A DNA stretch of 64,000 nt from Rothia endophytica (lineage in GTDB: Bacteria; Actinomycetota; Actinomycetes; Actinomycetales; Micrococcaceae), in NCBI RefSeq assembly GCF_928381505.1, contig NZ_CAKMSJ010000001.1:124001-188000 (forward strand), read 5' to 3'. The notes beneath the pieces were generated by a model. It had not been told where the DNA came from and searched no databases. It was given only the letters and a program-made list of their open reading frames with translations. This document shows positions 8,405 to 17,580 of this stretch, piece after piece. How positions within the stretch are numbered: position 1 is the stretch's first letter; each line of letters begins with the position of its first letter. The translations under genes and the position numbers were made by a program.

Positions 8405-9306
8405 GAGGCTTATTCAAAAGTCCTCCCAGCCGCATAAAACACCAACCCCCGAACCACCGCAAACACCCGCCCATACACGCTCAGCAGCCGCCGGAAACCT
8501 GTATGCAAAACCCGCCACGTCTTGACCTGCGCGATAACCCGCTCCACCACCGATCGGCGTGAATTAATGAACCTGTTCACCACCTTCACATCTGTAGGCA
8601 TCCTGCGGGCTTTGCTGCGTCTTACTGGGGTGGCCAACCCCAACCCGATGTAACCCTTATCAGCCAAAGTGCTCTCATCAAGATATCTTTCCAAGCCATG
8701 ATGCTTGAAGGCATAGGCATCATGCCTAGCGCCAGGGACCGGGTCAGTGATGGCCAGCAGTTTCCCGCCCAGGGTGCAAATCACTTGATGGTTGAAACCA
8801 GCACGTTTATGCTTACCAGAAAAGTTTGTTTTTCCTAGTGAACGCCAGTTCCAAGTGGGAATTAGGGTGCCGTCGATAACCAGTGAACCAGGGATTTTCA
8901 GGCTGTTTTCTATAGACTGTTCTAGCGGCCTGAGGGCTTTCTCAAGTGCTTTTTCAACGGTGTTGAGGGTCCGTGAGATGGTGGGCTGGGAGGTGTTGAA
9001 GATTTCTGCGAGGAGTTCTTCGGTGAGGTTGTGTCGGTGGTAGAAAAGGGTGACTTTAAGACCCTGGGCCAGGGTTAGTGCTGGTGGTCTTCCGCCTGGT
9101 TTTGCCCAGGTGATGTGGGCGGTGAGGGCTGTCAGTAGCGTGGTGAATTGCTGAGGTGTGAGCCCTGTTGTACGCTGGTGGAGCAACGGTTCTTCCGGTA
9201 TGGCTTGAGGTTATTTGTAGTGATTTAATCCTCTTATTTTTGCCGCTGGTGGGGCCGTTGTCTAGTTGGTGGGGTGTGGGTGTGTTCCTACTTTTGAATA
9301 AGCCTC
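8405..9306 (-). mobile_element. IS5-family insertion sequence, 902 bp
   Basis: 16-base perfect terminal inverted repeats GAGGCTTATTCAAAAG lie at 8405-8420 and 9291-9306. CTT is duplicated outside both ends (8402-8404 and 9307-9309). One transposase gene fills the element on the minus strand. The insertion splits a secreted-protein gene, and removing the IS plus one CTT restores its frame, which proves the boundaries. Confidence 0.95.
8410..9186 (-). CDS. IS5-family transposase (DDE_Tnp_4 type)
   Basis: 258 residues. A TTG start at 9186 is used here because a stop lies just upstream in the frame and no better start is seen. The N-terminus has a helix-turn-helix region (EIFNTSQPTISRTLNTVEKAL). 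The DDE catalytic residues fall in VIDGTLIPTW, ADKGYIGLG and RRSVVERVIAQVK, in the spacing of the IS5 group with the DDE_4 domain. The intact frame and perfect ends suggest the element may still be able to move. The nearby MITE shares its ends. Confidence 0.92.
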   Translation of the reverse strand: MLHQRTTGLTPQQFTTLLTALTAHITWAKPGGRPPALTLAQGLKVTLFYHRHNLTEELLAEIFNTSQPTISRTLNTVEKALEKALRPLEQSIENSLKIPGSLVIDGTLIPTWNWRSLGKTNFSGKHKRAGFNHQVICTLGGKLLAITDPVPGARHDAYAFKHHGLERYLDESTLADKGYIGLGLATPVRRSKARRMPTDVKVVNRFINSRRSVVERVIAQVKTWRVLHTGFRRLLSVYGRVFAVVRGLVFYAAGRTFE

Positions 9307-9668
9307 CTTATCTCTCGTTCATCCTGTAGAGTACATCGCCCCCACCAGCCGCAGGTATACGTACCGGCATATGCTCTGGCAACAAGAGAATTACCCTCCC
9401 AGCTGCTTAAGGGAGACCTTCCAACTTTCTTGATAGCTTCAATGTTTCTCAAGCCGTGTTTATGATATGCCTTGTCATAGCCGAAACCCTGCTCACCATC
9501 AAAGAATCCGCGTCGAATAGGAAATTCTCCCGGAGCATTAGGATTTTTCACAGTGTCAAGGATTTCCCCTACATTGTATCCTCCAGCTGCCTGCGCTGAA
9601 ACCGGGGAAAAAGCTAAGATTCCTATGGTTATAATCGAGATAAACCCACGGTATAATTTGTGCTTCAT
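9307..9668 (-). pseudogene. 5' part of a secreted-protein gene split by the IS
   Basis: It encodes a signal peptide (MKHKLYRGFISIITIG to AQAAGG) and then GYNVGEILDTV, a Gly/Lys/His-rich region GEQGFGYDKAYHKHGL, and TYTCGWWGRCT with two cysteines. The frame then meets the IS. With the 3' part at 8149-8401 it would give a 204-residue exported protein. The small size, the export signal and the location in a variable, AT-richer spot are reminiscent of secreted toxins or bacteriocin-like proteins, but no family is recognised and this is a guess. Confidence 0.85.
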
Positions 9669-9694
9669 GATAGACCTCCAGGAGTTGCCGAAGA

Positions 9695-10123
9695 ATGAAA
9701 AATCGCCTAGCCTGCATACAATGCTTTGTTGCCCAGGAGGGATACATCCCTTTAGAGGAGTTTAACCACAAAATTTACCTATTTGTAGTTTATGACACAT
9801 TTTTTACTGTCATCCTTAAGAAAAAAAACCATGGACAGGACCTTCTGGCCATCCGAATCCCCTATCGCTCCACTTGCAACCAGATGAAGACCCTCTATTA
9901 TGAGGTGGTGGAGCCCAGCAATTTTTCATCTACCAAAGATGGCATACTCCTATGGAGCTGCCCGCCGGAAGAAATTCCACCCTATCCTCCAGGCCTGGAG
10001 GATAGGCTGTTGACGCTTAGAACAGAGAAATTTGAGGCTGGCCCTACTAAACAGTGGGAAAGCAAAGTAATTTCAACCAACCTACATGGACAGCTTGTGC
10101 AGTCTGAGAATTTTTACAGTTAA
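9695..10123 (+). CDS. Uncertain ORF, 142 residues, unknown function
   Basis: The ORF starts with ATG 9695, about 10 bases after an AGGAG at 9680-9684, divergent from the split secreted-protein gene. The translation has a hydrophobic stretch (YLFVVYDTFFTVIL) and an otherwise ordinary composition. No motif is recognised. The DNA is AT-richer than the core genes, like the rest of this variable spot. It may be a real acquired gene, a fragment or chance. Confidence 0.35.
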   Translation: MKNRLACIQCFVAQEGYIPLEEFNHKIYLFVVYDTFFTVILKKKNHGQDLLAIRIPYRSTCNQMKTLYYEVVEPSNFSSTKDGILLWSCPPEEIPPYPPGLEDRLLTLRTEKFEAGPTKQWESKVISTNLHGQLVQSENFYS

Positions 10124-10434
10124 ACTCAAAAAATACTGACACCTTCAGAAACAGCTTTTACCATCAAACCGATGCATGAGCCCTCATCCCATCACACAAA
10201 CACAGAGGTAGGCACCTCTAAAGCTATTCGATGAGTCACCTATCTGTATATAAAGTTAGATGGCTTTACATATTTATAGATTATCGATACACTCGCTCAC
10301 CAGCTCTGTAATCATGGTTCCGTTCTGACTCGCGTACGTCTTGAGTATACTCAAATGATGCGCTTGAGCTTGCGAAGCCCTTAACTTCACCATTGGTTCA
10401 ACCCCGACCAGGCCATTCCGGGCTTAAAAACAAA
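10124..10434. other. Gene-free AT-rich stretch
   Basis: No open frame with coding character, no RNA gene and no clear repeat was seen. Composition resembles the variable spot to its left. It separates that spot from the conserved ferredoxin-mshB locus. Confidence 0.6.
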
Positions 10435-10470
10435 CCCCCTCTCCTCGCCTTAGTTAGGGAGGAGAGGGGG
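10435..10470 (-). terminator. Terminator of the ferredoxin gene
   Basis: The perfect stem CCCCCTCTCCTC (10435-10446) / GAGGAGAGGGGG (10459-10470) lies just after the fdxA stop. Read on the minus strand it is followed by GGTTTGTTTTTAAG. Confidence 0.85.
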
Positions 10471-10480
10471 TGGAAGCTGT

Positions 10481-10804
10481 TTAGTCCTGGTTCTGCGGAG
10501 GCAGGGCTGCGATGAAAGGGACGTCCTTTTCGATGAGACCCAGACGTGCAGCGCCACCGGGCGAGCCCAGGTCGTCAAAGAAGTCAGCGTTAGCTGCGGT
10601 GTAGTCTTCCCACTCTTCGGGGACATCGTCCTCGTAGTAAATGGCTTCTACGGGGCAGACGGGTTCGCAGGCGCCACAGTCAACACATTCATCGGGGTGG
10701 ATGTAGAGGGAGCGTTCGCCTTCGTAGATGCAGTCGACGGGGCATTCTTCGACGCATGCACGGTCTTTGACGTCGACGCAGGGCTGGGCGATAACGTAGG
10801 TCAT
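10481..10804 (-). CDS. fdxA: 7Fe ferredoxin
   Basis: 107 residues from ATG 10804, with AAAGG upstream. The N-terminus MTYVIAQPCVDVKDRAC and the cysteine pattern (CVEECPVDCIYEGER, then CVDCGACEPVCPVEAIYYEDDVP) are those of the 3Fe-4S/4Fe-4S ferredoxin A of actinobacteria. It carries low-potential electrons, for example to cytochromes P450 or other reductases. It follows the mshB fusion gene by about 140 bases on the same strand, an arrangement common in Micrococcaceae. Confidence 0.96.
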   Translation of the reverse strand: MTYVIAQPCVDVKDRACVEECPVDCIYEGERSLYIHPDECVDCGACEPVCPVEAIYYEDDVPEEWEDYTAANADFFDDLGSPGGAARLGLIEKDVPFIAALPPQNQD

Positions 10805-10944
10805 CTCTGCCTTTCTGGGGCGCGGGTGGGCGCCGGTGCGCTGGGTAGGTTTTGGTTCGTGCTCTAGTTTATAGGGTGCACGCACATGGGGCTTATTTTT
10901 GTGGGCTAGAGAACAGTCTAGATCTGTAACCTTAGCCGCTAGCT

Positions 10945-12258
10945 TTATCCACGTTTGAGGCGGTAGCGGGTGGTGGCGATAAGTGACAGCGTAGCCGCGA
11001 CCAGGGAACCTAGTGCCCAGAGTGTGCCAGCTATACCCGGTGGGTTGATGGGGTTGATGTAGACCAGCATAGAGTTGCCCTTGGCGTAGGCAAAGATGCT
11101 GATGAGGGTGAAGGCGGTGAAGCCAACCAGTGCAGCGGCCCAGTTTTTGCCGGTATGAATAGTAGCCCAGGTTGCAGCGAAGAAAACGGTGAGACAGCCC
11201 AGCAGAGCACCCCAAGGCACCCAGAAATCTTGGTTGATGTACCAGATCCATGAGTGATAAATGGTTCCTGAGAAACCCCCTAGCAAGCCAAGGGCTATGG
11301 AGGTAATGAGGCTATTGATAGCCCCGGGAGGCTCTTCTTCGGTCTCAGCTACGTTCTGGTCTTCGGTGAGGGGCGCCAGTTTAGCTCCCCTAATTTCATT
11401 GCCAAGAAGCCGGTAGGTTTCGACGGCTGAAATGGGTTGAGGCACCCCGTTCGAGTATTCGAAGGTGGTATCCCCGGTAATAGTGATCTGGGTGACATGC
11501 GCTGCCATAGCTTCGCGCTTACGCGCCAAATCCCCGTTGATAACAGCCTGCTGCCGGGTATCTGTTGCATCAGCGTCGCCCTCGATACCCCAGAAAAGGG
11601 TTGGTGCGGCATCCGAACCTTTAAGCAGCTCAACAGCAGCCTGTGTTGCTTCATAGGTGCGCTTGTGGTCGGGGTGCCCGTAGCCGCCGTCCGCATCATA
11701 GGTCACTAGGACGTCGGGGCGAACCTGCTTTATCAGGGCGGCAATAGCCTCAGCTTGGGGCTCTAGGGGAGTGCGAGTCAGGCAGTCGGGTGCAGCGAGG
11801 GCGTTGGCAGTAGCTCGGCCGTCCTCACCCCAGGTCATGCCAGAGTCACGATAGAGGGCAGGGGCCTGGGCGGCCCTGGCTGACCCCTCCCCTAGAAAGG
11901 TATGGTGTTTGACGCCCAGAGCGGCTAACGCTTGGTTCAGCTCAGCGGTGCGCAGTTTGCCCAGAGCTACTCCCCCATCAGTGTTCGCGGGGTTCTCAGC
12001 TTCTAGGTGGGCGAGGGAACGGTCGATAACCTCCCCCATTTCCCCGCGGGTCATGGTCAAGAGGTGCACTTGGGCGCCAGCCTTAACCAGGGCACCCATG
12101 GTGGCGCCTGTCGATGATGACTCGTCATCGGGGTGGGCGTGCACAAACAAAATCCTGGCCTGACTCATCTCTAAACTGTGAGGCAGAAGAGAAAACACTG
12201 CATTCTTAGCTATGTGCTCGCCCGGCTTAGGGTAGTAGGGAGTAGATTCAGAAGTCAT
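10945..12258 (-). CDS. mshB: MshB-type deacetylase fused to a C-terminal four-helix membrane domain
   Basis: 437 residues, against about 300 for ordinary MshB. Residues 30-300 are a PIG-L/LmbE deacetylase with the zinc motif HAHPDDES, GMTWGED and GYGHPDHKRTY. MshB removes acetyl from GlcNAc-inositol in mycothiol synthesis. After an acidic linker (AETEEEPP) come about four membrane segments ending in RYRLKRG, resembling the small membrane protein (DUF6113-like) that is often a separate gene between mshB and fdxA in related genomes. Here both are in one frame with no stop. Start alternatives at MSQARILFVHAHPDD would remove about 30 residues. The fusion would tether the enzyme to the membrane. 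Confidence 0.85.
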   Translation of the reverse strand: MTSESTPYYPKPGEHIAKNAVFSLLPHSLEMSQARILFVHAHPDDESSSTGATMGALVKAGAQVHLLTMTRGEMGEVIDRSLAHLEAENPANTDGGVALGKLRTAELNQALAALGVKHHTFLGEGSARAAQAPALYRDSGMTWGEDGRATANALAAPDCLTRTPLEPQAEAIAALIKQVRPDVLVTYDADGGYGHPDHKRTYEATQAAVELLKGSDAAPTLFWGIEGDADATDTRQQAVINGDLARKREAMAAHVTQITITGDTTFEYSNGVPQPISAVETYRLLGNEIRGAKLAPLTEDQNVAETEEEPPGAINSLITSIALGLLGGFSGTIYHSWIWYINQDFWVPWGALLGCLTVFFAATWATIHTGKNWAAALVGFTAFTLISIFAYAKGNSMLVYINPINPPGIAGTLWALGSLVAATLSLIATTRYRLKRG

Positions 12259-12570
12259 AGCCTTAACAGTACAGGGTGCAGCGGTATGAGGTTGACCAGT
12301 GAAAGTACAGAACAGATAGCCACATCGTAGAGCTAAATCCGGTAGGTAACTAACTTAAAATCTATGTATTTTTTTACCCAATAAGGTATTACACCTCTAA
12401 ATTATTTTTCTTTTTTTGAGACAATAACTCCCAGGAATAGTCTCTGAGTACAATGAATAATGGGTAATAATCATGTCAAAAAAGTATTTTTAATACAGCT
12501 TTTGATTTTCTGTCTTTTAATATGCTCAGCCTGAAGTTTAGGCACATAGCCCTTTTTATGTGGAGGACCT
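12259..12570. other. AT-rich intergenic region
   Basis: A divergent upstream region of about 310 bases between the mshB fusion and the gene at 12571. It is strongly AT-rich, with a short inverted repeat GTATTTTTAATAC near 12484-12496. No gene seen. It probably holds promoters for both flanking genes. Confidence 0.5.
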
Positions 12571-13188
12571 ATGAGCGAAACGCGCTCTCCCCTATCTCGC
12601 CACACCCTAACTAAAGGATCAGCCTGGGCTGTTCCAGTCGTACTCGCCAGCGCTTCCATACCTGCTTACGGGGCCTCTCCCAAGCCGACTATCACCAGCA
12701 GCACACAGTTCGGAAGAGCTACCGGCGCTAGCGCTACAGTACCCGCCTACAGCTGCAGTGGCCGATTACAAATTCAGATTTCCTAAAACTCTTCGACTTT
12801 CGTTAAGGTCGATAACATACCCACGGGTTACACGTTGAGTAATCTGGTGGCAAACTACTGGTTTCCTGTGCAATCCGGTACAACCTTTTCACGTGTCTCA
12901 TGGACCTCCACCTGCTGGACAGTCCCGACAGCGACCGGCAATAACACGGTTGTTAGCGGGTATACCTTCAGGGAATACCGGTCAACATACACTTGCCCCC
13001 TCACCTATTCTGGAACAAACTGGGCTCAACCCTCATCCAGCAACTTCAGCTTTATCTCTTCTTGCCAGTCAGGTAGCACACTGCCGACCTATACTTACCA
13101 TTACACCCAGACAATCACGCTAACCTCCCGCACCGGTTCTGCAATTACCCTAACCAAGGACAACGGCTGGGCTAACAAGCTGGTCTAA
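12571..13188 (+). pseudogene. Secreted protein gene interrupted by one TAA codon
   Basis: GGAGG upstream and ATG 12571 begin a protein with a polar N-terminus, then AWAVPVVLASASIPAYGAS, an export signal of the kind seen on actinobacterial surface proteins. The frame stops at TAA 12784-12786 after CSGRLQIQIS. It resumes in the same frame without any indel (NSSTFVKVDNIPTGY) and runs to TAA 13186-13188. Without that stop the product would be 205 residues, rich in Ser, Thr and aromatic residues, with several cysteines and an Ig-like beta composition. Family not recognised. One point mutation, or a sequencing error, explains the break. Confidence 0.75.
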
Positions 13189-13222
13189 CAAGCCCACCAC
13201 TTATCTGGTAAAGCAGATACAG

Positions 13223-13264
13223 CAAAAGGCAGGGCACCAACCTTTGTTGGTGCCCTGCCTTTTG
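13223..13264 (+). terminator. Bidirectional terminator between the secreted gene and typA
   Basis: The perfect stem CAAAAGGCAGGGCACCAAC (13223-13241) / GTTGGTGCCCTGCCTTTTG (13246-13264) with a 4-base loop has A and T runs on either side. It serves the convergent genes at 12571-13188 (+) and typA (-). Confidence 0.92.
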
Positions 13265-13278
13265 AGTACTAGCTAGAA

Positions 13279-15192
13279 CTAGGCGCGTGCGCGCTTACGT
13301 GCCTCGCGGACGCGCTCGTTGGCGTCCAGCACAACCTTGCGGATGCGGATTGCCTCGGGGGTAACCTCAACGCACTCGTCTTCACGAGCGAATTCGAGGG
13401 ACTCTTCGAGGGTCAGCTTGCGCGGAGGGGTCAGGTTTTCAAAGTTATCAGCCGATGCCGAACGCATGTTGGTGAGCTTCTTTTCCTTGGTGATGTTGAC
13501 TTCCATGTCATCCGCACGGGAGTTCTCGCCAACAATCATGCCCTCGTAAACCTCGGTGGTGGGTTCTACGAAGAAGGCGCCGCGTTCCTGCAGGTTAATC
13601 ATGGCGTAGGGGGTCACAACACCTGCGCGGTCGGCAATCATAGAGCCGTTGGTGCGGTACTCGATGGTGCCGGCCCAGGGCTCGTAGCCGGTTGCGTAGG
13701 AGCTGGAGATACCAGCACCGCGGGTTTCGGTAAGGAACTGGGTGCGGAAGCCAATCAGGCCACGGGCAGGAACAGCGAATTCCATGCGGACCCAGCCGGT
13801 GCCATTGTTAGCCATGTTCTCCATGCGGCCCTTACGAGCTGCCATGAGCTGGGTCACTGCGCCCAGGAATTCTTCGGGAACATCGATAATCATGTGTTCC
13901 ATGGGCTCGTGGACCTTGCCGTCCACAACCTTGGTCACAACCTGGGGCTTGCCCACGGTCAGCTCAAAGCCTTCGCGGCGCATCTGCTCAACCAGAATTG
14001 CCAGGGCGAGCTCGCCACGGCCCTGTACTTCCCAGGCGTCAGGACGCTGGGTGGGGAGTACCTTGAGGGATACGTTACCGATCAGTTCCTTATCAAGGCG
14101 ATCCTTGACCTGACGCGCGGTAACCTTAGCGCCCTTGACCTTACCGGCCAAAGGTGAGGTGTTGATACCGATGGTCATGGAGATCGCGGGATCATCAACC
14201 TTGATGAGGGGCAGGGGCTTGGGGTTCTCTGAGTCGGTCAGGGTTTCACCGATGGTGATGTCCTCGATACCTGCAACAGCCACGATTTCACCGGGACCAG
14301 CTGATTCAGCGGGAACGCGCTCCAGCGCCTTGGTAGCAAGAAGCTCTGAGATACGAACGTTCTTGGTCTGACCGTCCTGGCGGATCCAGGCAACGGTCTG
14401 GCCCTTCTTCAGGGTGCCGTTGAAGATACGCAGCAGCGCCAGGCGGCCCAGGAAGGGTGAGGAGTCAAGGTTGGTCACGTGTGCCTGCAGAACCTCTTCG
14501 GGGTTGTAGGTGGGGGCAGGGACGTGCTCAAGAATGGTCTGGAAGAGGGGTTCCAGGTCTTCGTTATCGGGCAGGGCGCCGTCAGCGGGCTGGTTCAGTG
14601 AAGCAGCGCCAGCCTTACCGGAAGCGTAGACAACGGGCACGTTGAGCAGGGCGTCGACGTCCAGGTCGGGGACCTCGTCCGCCAGGTCGCCTGCAAGGCC
14701 AAGCAGAAGGTCCATGGACTCGCCAACAACCTCGTCGATACGCGCATCGGGGCGGTCAACCTTGTTAACAACCAGGATGACAGGCAGCTTAGCTGCAAGT
14801 GCCTTGCGCAGAACGAAGCGGGTCTGGGGCAGGGGGCCTTCTGAGGCGTCCACCAACAGAACAACACCGTCTACCATGGACAGACCGCGCTCAACCTCGC
14901 CACCGAAGTCGGCGTGGCCGGGGGTATCAATCACGTTAATGGTGATGGTCTCACCGTTAGCTGCGGGGCCTGAGTAGAACACGGTGGTGTTCTTCGCCAG
15001 AATGGTGATGCCCTTTTCTTTTTCAAGGTCACCGGAGTCCATGACTCGATCTTCAACGTCGCCGTGGGTTGAGAAGGCGTTGGTCTGCTTGAGCATCGCA
15101 TCAACGATGGTGGTCTTGCCGTGGTCAACGTGAGCCACGATTGCCACGTTGCGAAGGTCGCTACGTGAAGCGGTGTTCTGAGTTTCAGACAT
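13279..15192 (-). CDS. typA: Translational GTPase TypA/BipA
   Basis: 637 residues, full family length. G-domain motifs: AHVDHGKTT (G1), EKGITI (G2), DTPGHADFGGE (G3) and NKVDRPDAR (G4). These are followed by the EF-Tu domain 2, EF-G domain V-like and BipA C-terminal domains. It binds ribosomes and assists ribosome assembly or function under stress. The gene has its own promoter region and is flanked by terminators on both sides. Confidence 0.97.
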   Translation of the reverse strand: MSETQNTASRSDLRNVAIVAHVDHGKTTIVDAMLKQTNAFSTHGDVEDRVMDSGDLEKEKGITILAKNTTVFYSGPAANGETITINVIDTPGHADFGGEVERGLSMVDGVVLLVDASEGPLPQTRFVLRKALAAKLPVILVVNKVDRPDARIDEVVGESMDLLLGLAGDLADEVPDLDVDALLNVPVVYASGKAGAASLNQPADGALPDNEDLEPLFQTILEHVPAPTYNPEEVLQAHVTNLDSSPFLGRLALLRIFNGTLKKGQTVAWIRQDGQTKNVRISELLATKALERVPAESAGPGEIVAVAGIEDITIGETLTDSENPKPLPLIKVDDPAISMTIGINTSPLAGKVKGAKVTARQVKDRLDKELIGNVSLKVLPTQRPDAWEVQGRGELALAILVEQMRREGFELTVGKPQVVTKVVDGKVHEPMEHMIIDVPEEFLGAVTQLMAARKGRMENMANNGTGWVRMEFAVPARGLIGFRTQFLTETRGAGISSSYATGYEPWAGTIEYRTNGSMIADRAGVVTPYAMINLQERGAFFVEPTTEVYEGMIVGENSRADDMEVNITKEKKLTNMRSASADNFENLTPPRKLTLEESLEFAREDECVEVTPEAIRIRKVVLDANERVREARKRARA

Positions 15193-15344
15193 GCGTAAGG
15201 TATCTCGCTTTATCTAGGGTAAAAGGACGCCGGAGCGCACCGAACGCTCAATAAAGAGAGCCGGGTGCTTTTGGGCTTTCGTTCTGAGTATACCGCCCCA
15301 CGGTTCAAGTGGAACTATCATGTGGGACACATGTTTATAGAGGT

Positions 15345-15397
15345 GCGGCGCCCCTTTCTGACGACTTGAGGTACAAGTGACTAGAAAGGGGCGCCGC
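15345..15397 (-). terminator. Stem-loop after the BCCT transporter gene
   Basis: The perfect 15-base arms GCGGCGCCCCTTTCT (15345-15359) and AGAAAGGGGCGCCGC (15383-15397) enclose a 23-base loop. They lie just past the stop of the BCCT gene. Confidence 0.75.
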
Positions 15398-15423
15398 CGC
15401 TATAACTCATTTAATGAGAGGGG

Positions 15424-17331
15424 CTACTTATCCCAGTGCTTTTCCTGTGTCTTAGGAGTAACGATGGGGATAGCACCGGTGGCAGTGCGAATCTGCTCGA
15501 TTGCTGCTGTGTTAGCCGAGATCTGAACGGTGACCTCATCCACTGCCTTCTCAACCGCTTCTTCGACCTTGGCTTCAACAGCCTTGTCGACGGCGGCGTC
15601 AAAGTGGGTGTCGAGATGTTCGTCCACAGCTGCGGTGACCTTGGCGTCCACGCCCTCTGCAACGAGTTCGTCCACGCGGTCGTTCACGGAGTCCATCAGC
15701 TCTTCGCGGGCATTGCGTCGCTGAGCGCGCACAAAGAGGCGGTGCTCAACGCTCAGTGCCTTATAGAGCGAGATACACATCAGCACGATAACGACTGAGA
15801 AAGGCAAGGCTGTCAGAATCGCGATGGTCTGAATGGCCGAGAGTGAGTCACTGCCACCCACAACAATCAGGGCGATAGAGGTTACTGCAGCCACGCAGAC
15901 CCAGAAGACACGGATCCAGGTCTTAGGTTCGGGTGAGCCGTTGGTGGACAGCATACCCAACACCAGCGCGCCAGAGTCAGCGGAGGTGACAAAGAAGATC
16001 GTAATCAGCAGGACTGCACCAACGGTCAGAACAACACCGCCGGGTAGGTTGCTGAACATCTCAAAGAGGGCGTGCTCGGCGGAGACGCTGCCGTCAGCAT
16101 TCCTGAGGGTCTCGCCCCCGAAGAGCTCCTGATGCAGGGCGGTGCCGCCGAGTACAGAGAACCAGAAGAATGAGGTCAGGGCAGGGACCAGCAGGACGCC
16201 GGTGACGAACTCGCGCACGGAGCGGCCCTTGGAGACGCGGGCAATGAACATGCCGACGAAGGGCGACCAGGAGATCCACCAGCCCCAGTAGAAGGTGGTC
16301 CAGGCAGCCTGGAACTGTTCGCCGTCCACACCGTAAAGGGCCAGGGTTTCAAAGGTCATAGCCACGATGTTCTGGAGATAGTGCCCTAGGGATCCAATAA
16401 ATTCACGGAAGAGGAAGAGCGTAGGACCAACGAGCAGCACAAAGATACAGACGATAGCCGCCAAAACCAGGTTGCCGTTCGATAGCCACTTCATGCCCTT
16501 TTCCAGGCCGGTGACAACCGAGAAGAGGGTGATACCCATGAGCACCACGATGATGCCAATGAGCCAGAGGTTGCCCTCAGCCGGAATGTTGAGGTAGCCA
16601 AGACCCGCTGCAATCTGCATAACGCCCAGCCCCAAAGAGGTGGCGACACCGAAGAGGGTGCCTACCAGGGCAACAATATCAATGAGGTTACCCCAGTTGC
16701 CGGTAACGCGGTCACCCAGCAGTGGCTTGAGGGAGTAACGGATAGAGAGGGGCTGCTTGAGGCGGTGGGCAGAGTAAGCAATCGCCAGACCAACAATCAC
16801 ATAGATAGCCCAGGGATGAAGGCCCCAGTGCAAGAAGGACTGGCTCATCGCTGCCTGAGCAATTTGTTCGCTACTGCCGTTTTCTACGCCGGGGCGAGGG
16901 TCAACGAAGTGCATCAGTGGCTCAGTAGCACCGTAGAAGACCAGACCGATACCCATACCAGCGGCGAAGAGGAAGGCAAACCACGTGGTAAAGGAGTATG
17001 AAGGCTCATCGTCGTCATCGCCCAGTTTGATATCGCCCATACGTGAGAAGCCCAGGTACAGAGCGAACACCACGAAGAATGCAACAATGGCAACGTAGTA
17101 CCAACCAAAGAAGTTAATGACGTCTGCCTGGAGTGCATCAAAAATTGATTTTGCGCGTTGCGGGAAAGCGATAGTCAGACCAACGAAAAGCACCATGATG
17201 GCTGCGGCGGGCCAGAAGACCTTGGGAGCAAGGTTGCCTTCACGCATGTTTTTACGCTGCTCTTTACTCAGGCCTCCCTTCCGCAGGTCTACGCCCGCAC
17301 CGGGCGGGGTCTGGTTCTGAGTAGTAGTCAT
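15424..17331 (-). CDS. BCCT-family betaine/choline/carnitine transporter
   Basis: 635 residues with about 12 membrane segments. The BCCT signature is clear: FYWGWWISWSPFVG followed by GRSVREF. It is a sodium-coupled importer of compatible solutes such as glycine betaine. The C-terminal 90 residues are a highly charged helical tail with repeated Val-Asp-Glu-Ala patterns (VDELVAEGVDAKVTAA, VDKAVEAKVEEAVEKAV), probably a coiled coil. In BetP the charged C-terminal tail senses osmotic change, and a similar role is inferred here. A separate OpuC-type transporter is encoded at 19614-23034, so the locus is rich in osmoprotectant uptake. Confidence 0.92.
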   Translation of the reverse strand: MTTTQNQTPPGAGVDLRKGGLSKEQRKNMREGNLAPKVFWPAAAIMVLFVGLTIAFPQRAKSIFDALQADVINFFGWYYVAIVAFFVVFALYLGFSRMGDIKLGDDDDEPSYSFTTWFAFLFAAGMGIGLVFYGATEPLMHFVDPRPGVENGSSEQIAQAAMSQSFLHWGLHPWAIYVIVGLAIAYSAHRLKQPLSIRYSLKPLLGDRVTGNWGNLIDIVALVGTLFGVATSLGLGVMQIAAGLGYLNIPAEGNLWLIGIIVVLMGITLFSVVTGLEKGMKWLSNGNLVLAAIVCIFVLLVGPTLFLFREFIGSLGHYLQNIVAMTFETLALYGVDGEQFQAAWTTFYWGWWISWSPFVGMFIARVSKGRSVREFVTGVLLVPALTSFFWFSVLGGTALHQELFGGETLRNADGSVSAEHALFEMFSNLPGGVVLTVGAVLLITIFFVTSADSGALVLGMLSTNGSPEPKTWIRVFWVCVAAVTSIALIVVGGSDSLSAIQTIAILTALPFSVVIVLMCISLYKALSVEHRLFVRAQRRNAREELMDSVNDRVDELVAEGVDAKVTAAVDEHLDTHFDAAVDKAVEAKVEEAVEKAVDEVTVQISANTAAIEQIRTATGAIPIVTPKTQEKHWDK

Positions 17332-17580
17332 GTATCTATTCCTTTAGTATGCGATCTTTAGTTGTATTCGTTTCAACACATCAAAAAAGCGCCTCCCCAG
17401 CCGATTGGCTTAGGTTGTGTGGTGGAGGCACTCACTGGCAATAACCATAACATTGCTGATATTCCTTGGCTAGAATTAACCGCCAAAACCACAAAAAACC
17501 ACACGAAAAACAGCGAAATCCCACCAATCCAACATAAGATGGAAGCAAGTAACAAACAACAGCAAGGGAGATGCAGGCAC

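Noticed and set aside
12784..12786. TAA as a recoded or readthrough codon
   Set aside because: TAA is not known to be recoded in this group and no recoding signal was seen; a point mutation or error is simpler.
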